This document shows, piece by piece, positions 46,731 to 58,499 of a stretch of DNA of 64,000 nt (its first letter is position 1; every line of letters begins with the position of its first letter). Source of the stretch: Thysanoteuthis rhombus (taxonomy: Eukaryota > Mollusca > Cephalopoda > Oegopsida > Thysanoteuthidae); the NCBI GenBank assembly GCA_963457665.1, contig OY735209.1:4903081-4967080 (forward strand). The letters are read 5' to 3'. The position numbers were made by a program, and so were the translations under genes. The notes under the pieces are model-generated. The model was not told the origin of the DNA and did no database searches. It saw nothing but the letters and a program-made list of their open reading frames with translations.

Positions 46731-47224
46731 TAAAATAGAGTTTTCAAAAATCCAAACAAAAGAAGTAAAAGGGTTAAAAAAAACTGAATATTTTCCTGTT
46801 TTTTTTGTTTTTTTTTGTAAAACATTGTGTAAACCTAAAATGTTTTCAAACAAAAAGCAAAAAAAGCATCCAATTCAACTTTTGACCTCCTTTTACTCCC
46901 CCACCTGGCCTTTATCAACCCCATGGATAGGCCCATCAACCCCCAGGGGGTGATCTCAACTACTTTGACAACCTCTGGTCCAAACACATACATATTTTGA
47001 AGTTCTTTTGAATTTCAACAATTTCATCCTTTTTTCCCTACTTTCAATGTTAAATTTGTTTATAGTTTGAATACTGATAAAAAAATTTTAGTTTTTCTCG
47101 ACACTTATTTATTTTGAAATTCTTTTAAACATCAATCACTTCCAAATGATTTCTCCAGTGCGGAGTGTAATCAGGGGCATAGTTGACAAACATTATACAA
47201 TAACAAATCCCACTAAATGTTGAC

Positions 47225-47240
47225 GGGGGGGGGGGGGGGG
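47225..47240 (+). repeat. Poly-G tract (16 G)
   Basis: Sixteen consecutive G followed by CTCC, striking in an AT-rich region. Confidence 0.95.
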
Positions 47241-47449
47241 CTCCTCATAGAGTCAAGCTCCTTTTCCCCCCAAATCTCCAGTTAAGTCCCTGTGTAATAC
47301 TTCCATGCTGATCTGAAAGTATTAGCATATGTATGTGTTTGTACTCCAAGATATTGACAACTACACATCATTGAACTGAAACAAAGGCATGTCTGAAATC
47401 AGCTGTTCTATAATTATCTGAGCACATATCTTTAAGTTGATTTTGCAAA

Positions 47450-47800
47450 AAAGAAATAGTCGATTTTTATAGGGTCTCTGTTCATGTTCCCAGGAAAACA
47501 ATTGTGTCAAAAAATATTTTTTTCTCTGTGTTTTTTTTAAAGTAGGATTTTCAGAAAAATTAGTTGAGTTCGATCTATGAAATCAAACTATACGTATATT
47601 TGGAATCAGCATCATCTAGGGAGTTTTTTCTTAATATTTATTTGAACGTAACTCACACATGAGAAGGTTCAATGCTATAGAAAAAAAAAATGGGGCAGAA
47701 GTAATTTGTCATTTCAAAGTCATGGTGGTGTGATAGCTGAGAGGTTAAATCCTTGAAAAATAGGCATATCCAAAATCAACAGAGGACAATTTGCTAGCAG
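47450..47800 (+). repeat. Interspersed repeat family A, plus-strand copy
   Basis: Matches the minus strand of 44560-45130 and 44260-44640: TGGAATCAGCATCATCTAGGG, CTCACACATGAGAAGG, TTTCAAAGTCATGGTGG, then TAGCTGAGAGGTTAAATCC. Confidence 0.6.
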
Positions 47801-48189
47801 CATAACTTATAAGGCAGAATTTTACAAAAAATGGTGCTTTCTATGGGGTTTCCATTCACACTCTCAGAAAAAAAGTGCTTACTCTGTTTTTTGTTTTTAG
47901 CACATGTAACACATTCATTTTAAAATTCTCAAAACATCAATTAAATCCTTTTAATTTTCCAAGTGGTGAGTTAAATACTTTAATCCTGACTTTATTTTCT
48001 ATTTGAACGCAAAAGACTATTTGAGTTGGTCCAAACATTTATTCATTTTAAAATTCTTTTAAACATCAGTTAATTTCTGAAGTTCAGTGTAATTTATCCA
48101 AGAAAATAATTTTGCAAATGAATTCCACATTGAAATTTAATTACAGTGCTTCGGTTTATTTCTTAATATTATGCTTCATATGTTCCTTA

Positions 48190-48330
48190 GAGTTTAGCAA
48201 TGTTCACATTTGTTTGTTTTCAAATTCAGACTGATCATCCCTTTTTTCCAATTTTCTAATTGATCACACTCAACACAGCATGCTGCCAAAAGACGTTGAT
48301 CATTGAGTGACAAATTACACCTTTTACACA
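48190..48330 (+). repeat. Interspersed repeat family C, partial copy
   Basis: TTCCAATTTTCTAATTGATC, then CAGCATGCTGCCAAAAGACG and ATTGAGTGAC match the 3' part of the copies at 57770 and 61765. Confidence 0.55.
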
Positions 48331-48639
48331 CAGGAGTAGATCACATTCACATTTTCTCTTTTGACATCTTTCTTTGTTTATTGGATGTCTGATGTAATAT
48401 TCATTAATATCAAGAACAGGCATCAACATGCATGGATTTTGAACGCTGGGGGTGAGGCCACAGGCAGAAACAGTGGTAGATGAAGATATGGTCAGATATT
48501 TTTGACATCGGTAAACTTTTGCATAATTTTTGCTCTGCATGCATATAGATATCATTTCACAATTCTTATAAATAGAGAAATTTCTCATTTGATGATGTAG
48601 TTCTTTAAAGCAAGATCAGTACCTCACATAAATGAATCA

Positions 48640-48960
48640 CCATAGCCTCTGCATGTACCAGAACTGATGTAAAAAAATTATCTGAAAAAATAAATCTTTT
48701 ATCTAAAAATATCTTTAAAAAATAAATCTTTTATCTAAAATTTGGGAATTGTTGGTCCAAAATGACCACAGATACCCAAGAAAAGCAATTTATAAAAAAA
48801 AATAATTATGTACATGAATTTCAAGGTTAGCTCCAAAAATGTGACCAGAAGTGCCCAGAGATACCCATAGACATGGACACTCAAAGAGAGAAGAATCTGA
48901 AGCCTACTTGGCTGGATGGTAGGTCATTTGTGGGGCTATGGTGATTCAAAACAATGTTGC
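48640..48960 (-). repeat. Interspersed repeat family B, inverted copy 3
   Basis: The minus strand reads TTGAATCACCATAGCCCCAC, CAGCCAAGTAGGC, TTCTTCTCTCTTTGAGTGTC, then GGTCATTTTGGACCAACAAT and two TTTTAGATAAAAGATTTATT units. Confidence 0.65.
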
Positions 48961-48972
48961 TCTTCATTTGAA

Positions 48973-49027
48973 GTGGTGGTGGTGGTGGTGGTGGTGGTGG
49001 TGGTATTGTTGTTGTTGTTGTAGTAGT
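48973..49027 (+). repeat. (GGT)n-(GTT)n microsatellite
   Basis: About 11 GGT units followed by GTT and GTA units. Confidence 0.95.
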
Positions 49028-49089
49028 AAATGAGCAATTTTAGAAATGGTTTTGTTTCATTTTTTTCTTAATTTAAAAAAACAAAATGA

Positions 49090-49172
49090 GGCCAAACCAA
49101 AAAGGTCAAGGCCAAACCAAAAAGGTCAAGGCCAAACCAAAAAGGTCAAGGCCAAACCAAAAAGGTCAAGGC
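49090..49172 (+). repeat. 20-bp minisatellite, about 4.1 copies
   Basis: Unit GGCCAAACCAAAAAGGTCAA, perfect in four tandem copies. The unit is not a multiple of three, so the lysine-rich open frame over it is an accident of the repeat. Confidence 0.95.
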
Positions 49173-49174
49173 AA

Positions 49175-50014
49175 AATGTCCTTAAAAAGGCCAAAATGAC
49201 AGCCCTGATGGCAACTGAGGAAACTGGTTGTCTCCTCCTCTTCTTCTCCATGACATTCAGGTGTTTCTAATCTAATTTCTAATTAGCATATTTTATATAG
49301 TGAGTCTGATAGCTATGTATTTTGGGGGGCACAATGATATTATCTTGAATTGTTAATTCTTTTTACAGACAGCCATATGAGTGAATTGATAATTTGACAG
49401 CATTATTGAACAATTAGGTATTTGATAGAAACTTCCTTTCTTTAGACAAAATGCAAATATCATTGATCATCAGGATTTCTTGGCAAAAATCCCTTGAAAT
49501 AAAGAAAACATGAACAAGAATGCAAGCTGTAAAGGTGATGGAATCAGAGAACATGAAATATATTTCTCAACAAAATTTTTCTTCAAATGTAAATTTGTAT
49601 TTTATAATGTGTAAACTTAGTGAAGAAGTACTGAATTTGAATCCTAATTCACAATTTTGAAACGACTAATAATCCATCAAAATCCAAAAAAGTGAAGACA
49701 TACTTCAAAGCAATACAAGGATTTTGTAAGTCATCTTTTTACTGACCACAATATCATCATTATGTGAAGAGCAACATTTCTTTCTCGTTTTCCTAACCCT
49801 AGGGGTAGCCAACTCATTTGATGTTGTCATCCCCTGATATAACATGGTTCGTGACAGAAGTAAGGTGGGTAGAGAACACCAACATTTTTACCCACTCATC
49901 CAGGAAACCACAAATAAAATATTAAATATCAGAGCGAAGAGAAGAAAATTCAAGTTTAAATAATGTCAAAATCTAAAAGGAAAATAGTAACTGAATATAT
50001 TTTTATGACTGGGT
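49175..50014. other. Non-coding stretch
   Basis: No gene or clear repeat is recognised. Confidence 0.4.
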
Positions 50015-52140
50015 AAAAAATCTTGGGCCCTATCTGGATAATTTTCTTAATAGAGGCCGCAAGATTATTTTTTTCACCTGGATACATATCTTAATCTAGG
50101 AAAAAAAAATCTTGGGCCCTATCTGGATAATTTTCTTAATAGAGGCCACAAGATTATTTTTTTCACCTGGATACATATCTTAATCTAGAAAAAAAAATCC
50201 TGGGCCCTATCTGGATAATTTTCTTAATAGAGGCCACAAGATTATTTTTTTCACCTGGATACATATCTTAATCTAGAAAAAAAAATCTTGGGCCCTATCT
50301 GGATAATTTTCTTAATAGAGGCCGCAAGATTATTTTTTTCACCTGGATACATATCTTAATCTAGAAAAAAAAATCTTGGGCCCTATCTGGATAATTTTCT
50401 TAATAGAGGCCACAAGATTATTTTTTTCACCTGGATACATATCTTAATCTAGAAAAAAAAATCCTGGGCCCTATCTGGATAATTTTCTTAATAGAGGCCG
50501 CAAGATTATTTTTTTCACCTGGATACATATCTTAATCTAGAAAAAAAAATCTTGGGCCCTATCTGGATAATTTTCTTAATAGAGGCCACAAGATTATTTT
50601 TTTCACCTGGATACATATCTTAATCTAGAAAAAAAAATCCTGGGCCCTATCTGGATAATTTTCTTAATAGAGGCCGCAAGATTATTTTTTTCACCTGGAT
50701 ACATATCTTAATCTAGAAAAAAAAATCTTGGGCCCTATCTGGATAATTTTCTTAATAGAGGCCGCAAGATTATTTTTTTCACCTGGATACATATCTTAAT
50801 CTAGAAAAAAAAATCTTGGGCCCTATCTGGATAATTTTCTTAATAGAGGCCACAAGATTATTTTTTTCACCTGGATACATATCTTAATCTAGAAAAAAAA
50901 ATCCTGGGCCCTATCTGGATAATTTTCTTAATAGAGGCCGCAAGATTATTTTTTTCACCTGGATACATATCTTAATCTAGAAAAAAAAATCTTGGGCCCT
51001 ATCTGGATAATTTTCTTAATAGAGGCCACAAGATTATTTTTTTCACCTGGATACATATCTTAATCTAGAAAAAAAAATCCTGGGCCCTATCTGGATAATT
51101 TTCTTAATAGAGGCCGCAAGATTATTTTTTTCACCTGGATACATATCTTAATCTAGAAAAAAAAATCTTGGGCCCTATCTGGATAATTTTCTTAATAGAG
51201 GCCACAAGATTATTTTTTTCACCTGGATACATATCTTAATCTAGAAAAAAAAATCCTGGGCCCTATCTGGATAATTTTCTTAATAGAGGCCGCAAGATTA
51301 TTTTTTTCACCTGGATACATATCTTAATCTAGAAAAAAAAATCTTGGGCCCTATCTGGATAATTTTCTTAATAGAGGCCACAAGATTATTTTTTTCACCT
51401 GGATACATATCTTAATCTAGAAAAAAAAATCCTGGGCCCTATCTGGATAATTTTCTTAATAGAGGCCGCAAGATTATTTTTTTCACCTGGATACATATCT
51501 TAATCTAGAAAAAAAAATCTTGGGCCCTATCTGGATAATTTTCTTAATAGAGGCCACAAGATTATTTTTTTCACCTGGATACATATCTTAATCTAGAAAA
51601 AAAAATCCTGGGCCCTATCTGGATAATTTTCTTAATAGAGGCCACAAGATTATTTTTTTCACCTGGATACATATCTTAATCTAGAAAAAAAAATCCTGGG
51701 CCCTATCTGGATAATTTTCTTAATAGAGGCCGCAAGATTATTTTTTTCACCTGGATACATATCTTAATCTAGAAAAAAAAATCTTGGGCCCTATCTGGAT
51801 AATTTTCTTAATAGAGGCCACAAGATTATTTTTTTCACCTGGATACATATCTTAATCTAGAAAAAAAAATCCTGGGCCCTATCTGGATAATTTTCTTAAT
51901 AGAGGCCGCAAGATTATTTTTTTCACCTGGATACATATCTTAATCTAGAAAAAAAAATCTTGGGCCCTATCTGGATAATTTTCTTAATAGAGGCCACAAG
52001 ATTATTTTTTTCACCTGGATACATATCTTAATCTAGGAAAAAAAAATCTTGGGCCCTATCTGGATAATTTTCTTAATAGAGGCCGCAAGATTATTTTTTT
52101 CACCTGGATACATATCTCATTCAAGAAAAAAAAAATCTTG
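50015..52140 (+). repeat. 88-bp satellite, 24 copies, with 176-bp dimeric higher-order structure
   Basis: GGGCCC of successive units begins every 88 bp from 50025 to 52051 (first step 89, last step 89). Units are almost identical apart from two diagnostic sites: ATC(T/C)TGGG and GGCC(G/A)CAAG. Copies 5-8 and 10-18 alternate strictly between T..A and C..G types (copy 20-23 again), giving a 176-bp dimer. Copies 3 and 19 (C..A) and copies 1, 4, 9 and 24 (T..G) break the pattern and look recombinant. Each unit has GAAAAAAAATCTTGGGCC and, after about 25 nt, GGCC(R)CAAGATTATTTTTTTC, which can pair as a long hairpin with two bulges. No coding content. Confidence 0.97.
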
Positions 52141-52189
52141 ATTTAAAAAAGAATAATCGTGTAGCCCAAGTTGAGAAATTTAACTAGAG

Positions 52190-53025
52190 AGGCTCTAATT
52201 TTTTTCTTTTTCTCTCAATAAATCTCTTAACTTAGAAATGCATATCAATGATGTTGTCTCTCACCGTTATAAATTAATTGGAAAAGTCCACAGTATTAGA
52301 AACTTCCTTAACAACAATAAAACTGAGCAGCTTGTTCACTCAATTATTACCAGTTGATTAGACTATCGTATTCACTTTTCTACCATTTTAATAAATCGCA
52401 AATCCACAAATTGCAAAAAGTTCAAAACGTGGTTGTTTGCTTAGTTTTGAAACATAAGAATAATGAGTTAATCAGGATAGGCATTATCAGTTTACATCTT
52501 GGCTCAGGATAGAAGAATGAGTATTGTTCAAAATTTCATTTTTACTATTCAAATATCTTGATACATGCTATGAACTCCATGCTCTGATTAACATCTGAGA
52601 TTCAGATGATCTAATCTTAGAACTTATCTTAATGAAGGCGACTTATAGACACAAGGATTTTAGCTATGTAGCACCCAGACTTTGGAATCAGTTACCCTGT
52701 GATATTAGGAACACGCAAATTTGGGGTGGTTCTAAATAAAAGATGAAAACTTTCTTGTTTCTAGATTTTCATAATTATATTAACTCAGTTAATAAATACA
52801 CTTTGTAATTTGGGCAACGGCCCTGTGTTATTTGAGTAACTTTATTGAAAAGTTTCACATTCCTCTAACTTTTCTTCAACAGAGGTTACACCTTTTTTCT
52901 CACTTACAAAGATTACTTGATTTTTCAAGTGCTTTTATCCAGTGGGAACAAAGATATTAAGATTTCCTAGAAAGGGTGCTTTCAATAAATGCAATATTAT
53001 TATTATCATAATTATCAAATATCTG
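52190..53025 (+). pseudogene. CR1/L2-type LINE 3' end: reverse-transcriptase C-terminus and tail
   Basis: In mixed frames, the blocks are: YKLIGKVHSIRNFLNNNKTEQLVHSIIT then LDY (family: IRKYLT...LVHAFVTSRLDYCNSLLY); later KKFKTWLFA (LQKVQNAAARL); then LRTYLNEGD; then DFSYVAPRLWNQLPCDIRNTQ followed by KMKTFLF (family: FSYAAPKLWNQLP..IR....L..FK..LKTFLF). Several stops and shifts occur. At 52975-53025 the sequence AAAGGGTGCTTTCAATAAATG, then ATTATTATTATC, looks like the 3' tail of such elements ('GCGCTTTATAAATG...ATTATTATT'). A 5'-truncated, dead copy, directly downstream of the satellite. Confidence 0.75.
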
Positions 53026-53029
53026 TATG

Positions 53030-54029
53030 TATCTTATGATGTGTAAACTTACCTCATAAGGTATTGAATTTAAATCCTTATTTACAATAATTTAAGGCCC
53101 ATCAAAATCTTGGAAGTAATGCAAAGACAAACCTGAAAGCAATTTCAGAACATCAGGACTCAATGCAAGTCATCTTTGAGATGAACACATTGAGAGCAAG
53201 ATGCAAAAAATACATTTTTATTATTGCATATTTTCTTTCTTACCTTTATTGTAGAAAGCTTATCTGAGAGTAAAAAATGAGGAAGATTAATCAATAAAAG
53301 AAGAACATTAGTCACCATCCAAAGAGAAAACATCTGCCAGCAAGATCAAGGGAAGTAATCAATACCTCTCATTTTCAAAAAGAAAAACCAAATTCATCTT
53401 TGATTATTTTCATCAAATATCAATTCAGTAAGAAGAAAAACATGCAAAGGAAATGTTTAAAGTTTTCTTGAGCAATCATGTAAGTAAAAATAATGTATTG
53501 GAAAATAAAGCATAATTTGCCTGTCATCCCAGTGCAAAAATGCACTATTTCATCATTTAATAACTATATTCTTTGAAAAATCACCAAATGCTTTAATATA
53601 TATAAATCTTATAAGTAATGCAAGGACATACTTGAAAGATATATCAGGAGAAATTATGCTCAATTTATTTGGAATTTTTTTACTTGGCAAAATACCTTCA
53701 CCAAGAGAAAAGTACACTTATTATTTTCTATCTTCTTTCTTACCCAAAGGGCAACAAATTTATCAAATATTATAAAAGCTTCTGCTACCCAATGATGAAG
53801 ACCAATCAACAATTAACAATAAATAAAACAATTCAACTTATGTCCACGTAATTAAGAACCCTATTTTGACTTTTCATTAACACTCATATGTTTCCAATTC
53901 AATTACTTGTTGTAAATTCTGGTCGCATTAAGATTTTATTTTTAATAGAGATTAAGTTATTAGCAGTGTTTATCTGTAATCCATAGTCATCATTTACAGA
54001 GTTTATATTCAATAGTCTTTAGTAATCCT
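53030..54029. other. Non-coding stretch
   Basis: No gene is recognised. AT-rich. Confidence 0.4.
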
Positions 54030-54220
54030 TATAACATTGCTTTAATCTCTTAATCCATTAGGATTGCTTCCAACTATTAATCCATTAGTATCATTTTAAT
54101 CTCTTAATCCATTAGTACAGCCTTTCACCCTTAATCCATTTATATTACTTTAATCTCTTCATAAATATTATTACTTTAATCTCTTAATCCAATAGTACTG
54201 CTTTAATCTTTTGAAGATGT
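54030..54220 (+). repeat. Degenerate tandem repeat of CTTTAATCTCTTAATCCATTAG-like units
   Basis: The words TTTAATCTCTTAATCCATTA and TTAATCCATTAGTA recur about six times with spacing of about 30-40 bp and much divergence. Confidence 0.7.
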
Positions 54221-54224
54221 GCAA

Positions 54225-54798
54225 GCTTGAACCTTTTTTCATGCGTGATTTAAATCATTCACCCTTTGCGTAATCTAGATCAAGATCATGCGAGGTAATC
54301 ATTATCTATCACCGGAGAAGGAAAATTGAATTCATTACTTCATTTTATTTTTCATCAAGTATTTGTTCTGCAAAAACAGACAAAAATGCTTGGGGAATTT
54401 TTACAGTTTGAATAAGAAGAAAGACAAGTTTTCAATGCAAATTGCAAAATTGATGAGAAAGAATGAAATATATTCCAAAACCAAATTTTATTCAAATTTA
54501 GAATGTAAATTTGTAGTGAAAAAAAATCCAGGAAATTTCAAAAAGGAAAATAAAAATTAATGCAAAGAAAAACAAGAACATGCTGAAACAATGAGTAAAA
54601 TACTTATATTTCGAAGTCAATTTATAGGAAATAAGGGAAAGCACTTTGAAAATTTAAAATCGTTATCCAAATGTTTGCATAATAATTTACTGTTTTTATG
54701 ACAATATAAGTATTTCAGAAGCATGCAAGGTAGATAAGATACAGAATTTAATGAAATTTGAAATTCTTTTCACCTCATCTTTTTCATTTGGGCAAATA
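54225..54798. other. Non-coding stretch
   Basis: No gene or repeat is recognised. Confidence 0.4.
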
Positions 54799-55665
54799 CA
54801 AAGTGCGATCAAAAAGTTTCGAGACTGTCCAGGTTGTGAACAAAATAAGCATGGGACAGTCATGCACACTAGCAGGAAGCAAGCAGTGATTGTTGTGAGT
54901 CGGCATACCACCTGGCATTATGCTGCTATCATTTGGATCTGTGTTACAAACATTTTTGCGACCATGAACGTATGTGATTCAATAATGGACCTCAAATTTG
55001 AGCAGATAGCAATCATCAATTTTTGCCATGTCTAGCACATAAAGTCAGCGACAGAGATCCTTGAAATGTTGGGGCAGGCCTAGAGTATTGAAACAATGAG
55101 CCGAGTGAGGCGTTATGAGTGGCACTCGTGCTCCAAGAGTATGGGAACATCACTTGAGGATGAGTAGAAGTCAGGGTAACTCTCAACAAGCATCATCAAG
55201 GGTTGTGCACCTTGGATTCATCCCTTGGTGTCAGACTATCAGAGGCATCTGAAAGGGAACATTCTGTCGCATGATGCCAACGGAGTGCTTTGAAATGACA
55301 GATCGTCTCTTCACAATATGTTGAAAATGTGCAAGTTTTGGTGCTGTATAAACACGATTGTGGCCCTGCACATACCCAACTCGCTGAATTTGGCTCCCTG
55401 TGACCTCTTCCTGTTCGCCAAGATAAAGTTCAAGATGAAGGGTCACCATTTTCTACATTGTGGAGGAGATGTAAGACAAATCGCAGTTGGTGCTAGACAC
55501 ATTTTAACAATGGGACTTTAAGGGAGTGTTCCAAGAATGGCAAAAGTGTTGGGAGCGTTGTATTACTTAACAAAGTGACTAATTTGAAGAGGATGGTGAC
55601 CGAATTCAAATAAAGTATGAATAAAGCTTTCCATGCGAGTCTCGGAACTTTTTGATCGCACCTCA
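54799..55665 (+). mobile_element. Mariner-type element, internally deleted, with preserved TIRs
   Basis: The left end CAAAGTGCGATCAAAAAG, TTTCGAGACTG matches the inverted right end (GGTGCGATCAAAAAG, TTCCGAGACTC from outside) over about 28 bp. TA dinucleotides flank both sides (54797-54798, 55666-55667). At 867 bp it is shorter than a full mariner (about 1.3 kb); the catalytic middle is missing. Confidence 0.85.
54964..55600 (+). pseudogene. Mariner transposase pseudogene with central deletion
   Basis: From ATG 54964 the reading is MNVCDSIMDLKFEQIAIINF, then KSATEILEMLGQA, MSRVRRYEWH and GTSLEDE, the N-terminal helix-turn-helix region of mariner transposases. Then the sequence jumps to LAPCDLFLFAKIKFKMKGHHF, the region around the third catalytic Asp (SPDLAPCDFFLFPKLK). 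The two central catalytic blocks are deleted, and stops and shifts are frequent. A complete protein would have about 345 residues. Confidence 0.85.
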
Positions 55666-55667
55666 TA

Positions 55668-57769
55668 TTTCAAATGGCCAACTTTCCTCTATATTACAGA
55701 TATTTTGATGCCTCTTTATGACATTCTGCTCCAAAAAATAATATATCTGAAAATTCAATGAAATTTAAAGCTTAAATACCACAGTTAAAATAAATAGATA
55801 CCTTCACTGAATAAAAAGAAAGAAAATACAAAACATTCTTATGGAACTGTTGGTATTGTGCCTGATCTCAGCAACTCCTTTCAATACTTCAATTAAAACC
55901 GAGTTACATTCAACGCTGTATCTTGTTCAAAAGTACAGGGAATTTTGTCATGTTCTGGGAAGAGTAAAATCATTCTCTGCTTTCTGAAAATATATACAGC
56001 CACGATGTCGCTGTATTTTTTTCCAAATATGTTATGATCCGTCTTATACGCATTTTAAAAAGTTTAACTTCAAGAATTGGAGTACTTTTCACCACTATGT
56101 GGCAAAATATATGTGTGTAAAAGAAATTTCCAATTCTTCCAACCTGTCTAAATGTAATTATGATGGAGCTACTTTGAACTTTTTGGGAAACATTAAAACT
56201 TTCATAAAATGTTGGCAAAAATGTTTCTTTTTTTCCATTCTGCAATCTCAATTGTTATGTACGAACAATATGGACTTAATTTTCACAGGAAAATCAACAC
56301 TCGAGAAATTTGAAAAACTGGCAAAAATCAGCATATTATTTGATTTTAATAAAACTTTTGATACTTATCTATTGATGGATGAATTTTAAAAAGATAATTT
56401 TCTATTCCAAACACTGGAGAAGAATTTTTTCATTGGATTCTTACCCTACCTTTTATCATTTTGCTGATTTATTACATTGATGCCTTGTTGCTTTCTTAGA
56501 TTTTTAACATATTCAACAGATAGATTTCCCAAGATCTTAATTATGTTAACCTTTTTCAGAAAAGCGCTCAGGAACTGCTTGAACTAAGGATAATCAATTA
56601 AAATGAGGAAAAACTTTTTTTTAAATTGAGTGAAAAACTTTTTTTTTCCAGATCAAAAGCCCAAATTATAATAAATCAAATGAAACTAAATAATTTGCAA
56701 AAAAGAAAAACATTTTACTTAATTTTCCAGTCTTTCTAATTCGCACAGAAAGACTGCTAGTTCGAGCAGTTCAGGAGTGCTTTTCTAAAAAATTTAAATA
56801 TAATCAATATCTTGACGGATTCATCGGTAAAATGTGTAAAAAAAAAATCAATGAAAGCAGCAATGTGTAATTAAAATGAATCATCAAAATGACATGAATC
56901 ATATAAGAATAATTTGGAATACAATATTTTTTTTAAGAATTCGTTGCTAAATAAGTATTGAAAATTTTATGAAATCAAGTATGCTGATTTTTGCCAGATT
57001 TAAAAATTTCTCAGGTGTCAATTTTCTGGTGAAATTGCATCCATATTGTTCAAACCTCTCATTTGTCCATCATTCTTATACATTACAGATCAAAAAATGG
57101 TATCAAAAAGGTACCAAGCATGTCTGAGGCCAAAAGAGATTGAACAGACCATTCAAATGAAAAAAAGCATCAATATATATTCTTTATGGAAGCAGCAGTA
57201 TTAGTTTAGAGAAGACAGACATTACTGAAAGAAGTAACTGTGGTTTAGTCAGCATCATTAAAGTTGTTTAAGTGACATGCCATATTCATTTCCATCAAAG
57301 GTTCCCAAGGTTCATCTTGGTGGTCAGTGCACTAAGCTATTACAATCATAATCCAATCGGATAAAGAAGATGAAAGTCAAGATTCGATTTTATTAATTGG
57401 TTCGCAGTAGCTTAAAATGAGCCGTCTATTGCAATTGTTCCCATCTCCAGTAGGTGAAACAATAGTTATAAATTTCTCTCTGTCTTTCTTTCACAGCATT
57501 GAACACACTGAAGTAATACACACACATAACTAGACTATACTCTTAAGTATGTTCAGTTGTCTATTTTTTCTTCTTATGTTAGTAAGGCCTAAGTTTCAAA
57601 CCAAGCAATTTAGATTAGAAGATTAGAATGAAATTTTAAAGGCACACTTTTCCATCTGCACTGTGTAGGTGGAACAATATTGTATACAATGTACATTTCT
57701 TTGTTCTTCCAATCTTCACCTTACTCTAGTGAAAATGGCAATCAATATGTATGATGAGAAAAGAAACTG
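55668..57769. other. Non-coding stretch; one weak tRNA-like patch
   Basis: No gene is recognised. About 57310-57400 (TTGGTGGTCAGTGCACTAAG, later GTCAAGATTCGATTTT) faintly resembles A and B boxes of a tRNA-derived SINE. It does not fold as a tRNA by eye. Confidence 0.3.
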
Positions 57770-58140
57770 TAAACCAAAACTGTCAACATAGGTTTCTTCA
57801 GTTTTTAAGTGATTTTGACAAGCTGGCTGGCTATGTATTTATCATGCATACAAACTGTAACAATTGAGCTACATTATGTCTAGAGAAAGAAATTTTTTTG
57901 TTTTTGAAAATTAACCCCTAAAATAGGTTTTCAGTTGGTCTTCAATTTCCAAAGCAAGTTTGTCATAAAATGGTCCCTTAGTGTGTGTTCAAGCTTGTTT
58001 TTTGAAAATTCTTGTGTCAAAAAGTTGAGAGAAGTAACTTATTCACTCATCACCCCCTTTCCCAATTTTCCAATTGATTACCTCCAACTGCCAAAAGACG
58101 GTTTCTATTGAGTGACTACCCAGACCTTTTAATATTTATA
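57770..58140 (+). repeat. Interspersed repeat family C, copy 4
   Basis: AACCAAAACTGTCAACATAGG, TTTCTTCAGTTTTTAAGTG, CTGGCTGGCTATGTATTTAT, ending ATTGAGTGACTACCCAGACC. Adjoins the decayed zinc fingers. Confidence 0.7.
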
Positions 58141-58309
58141 ATCAAATCTTTGCACAAATTGGAGTAAATATTGAAATAATCCATGTTAGAAAAATATGAT
58201 TTTTCCTTAGTATGCTATTGCATGGGTATTATCTGAAGTAGAACTTCATGAAAAACTGAACTACACATTTTAAATAAATATAAGTTGTCTCTAGTGTTTG
58301 GTAGGATGT

Positions 58310-58495
58310 GTATTTTACAGGTGAAACTGTATGAAAATGTCAAGCGAAAGGTTTCACATGATTATGGTTTCTCCCCAGTATGTTTTCTTTTGTGTATTTT
58401 CACGGGTGAACTTTATGAAAATACTAATCCATACTTGACATGTGAAAATGTTTTCTCTCCTGTATATTTACATGAGACTTTTTACTTCTGAAATA
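58310..58495 (-). pseudogene. Decayed zinc-finger remnant, distal part
   Basis: The plus-strand sequence contains ATGGTTTCTCCCCAGTATG and GTTTTCTCTCCTGTATA, the reverse complements of TGEKP linkers, and GTGAACTTTATGAAAATAC-type helix regions. About two eroded fingers, in line with the array at 59280-60658. Confidence 0.6.
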
Positions 58496-58499
58496 ACTA

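Noticed and set aside
49046..49270. Lysine-rich open frame (KPKRSRPNQKG type)
   Set aside because: Produced by the 20-bp minisatellite; no signal, no homology, and the frame changes with every repeat unit.
50015..52140. CRISPR array
   Set aside because: Units are contiguous 88-bp copies without unique spacers, in a eukaryotic context.
57310..57400. tRNA gene or SINE head
   Set aside because: Only weak A/B box resemblance, no cloverleaf visible by eye, and no second copy seen in the window.
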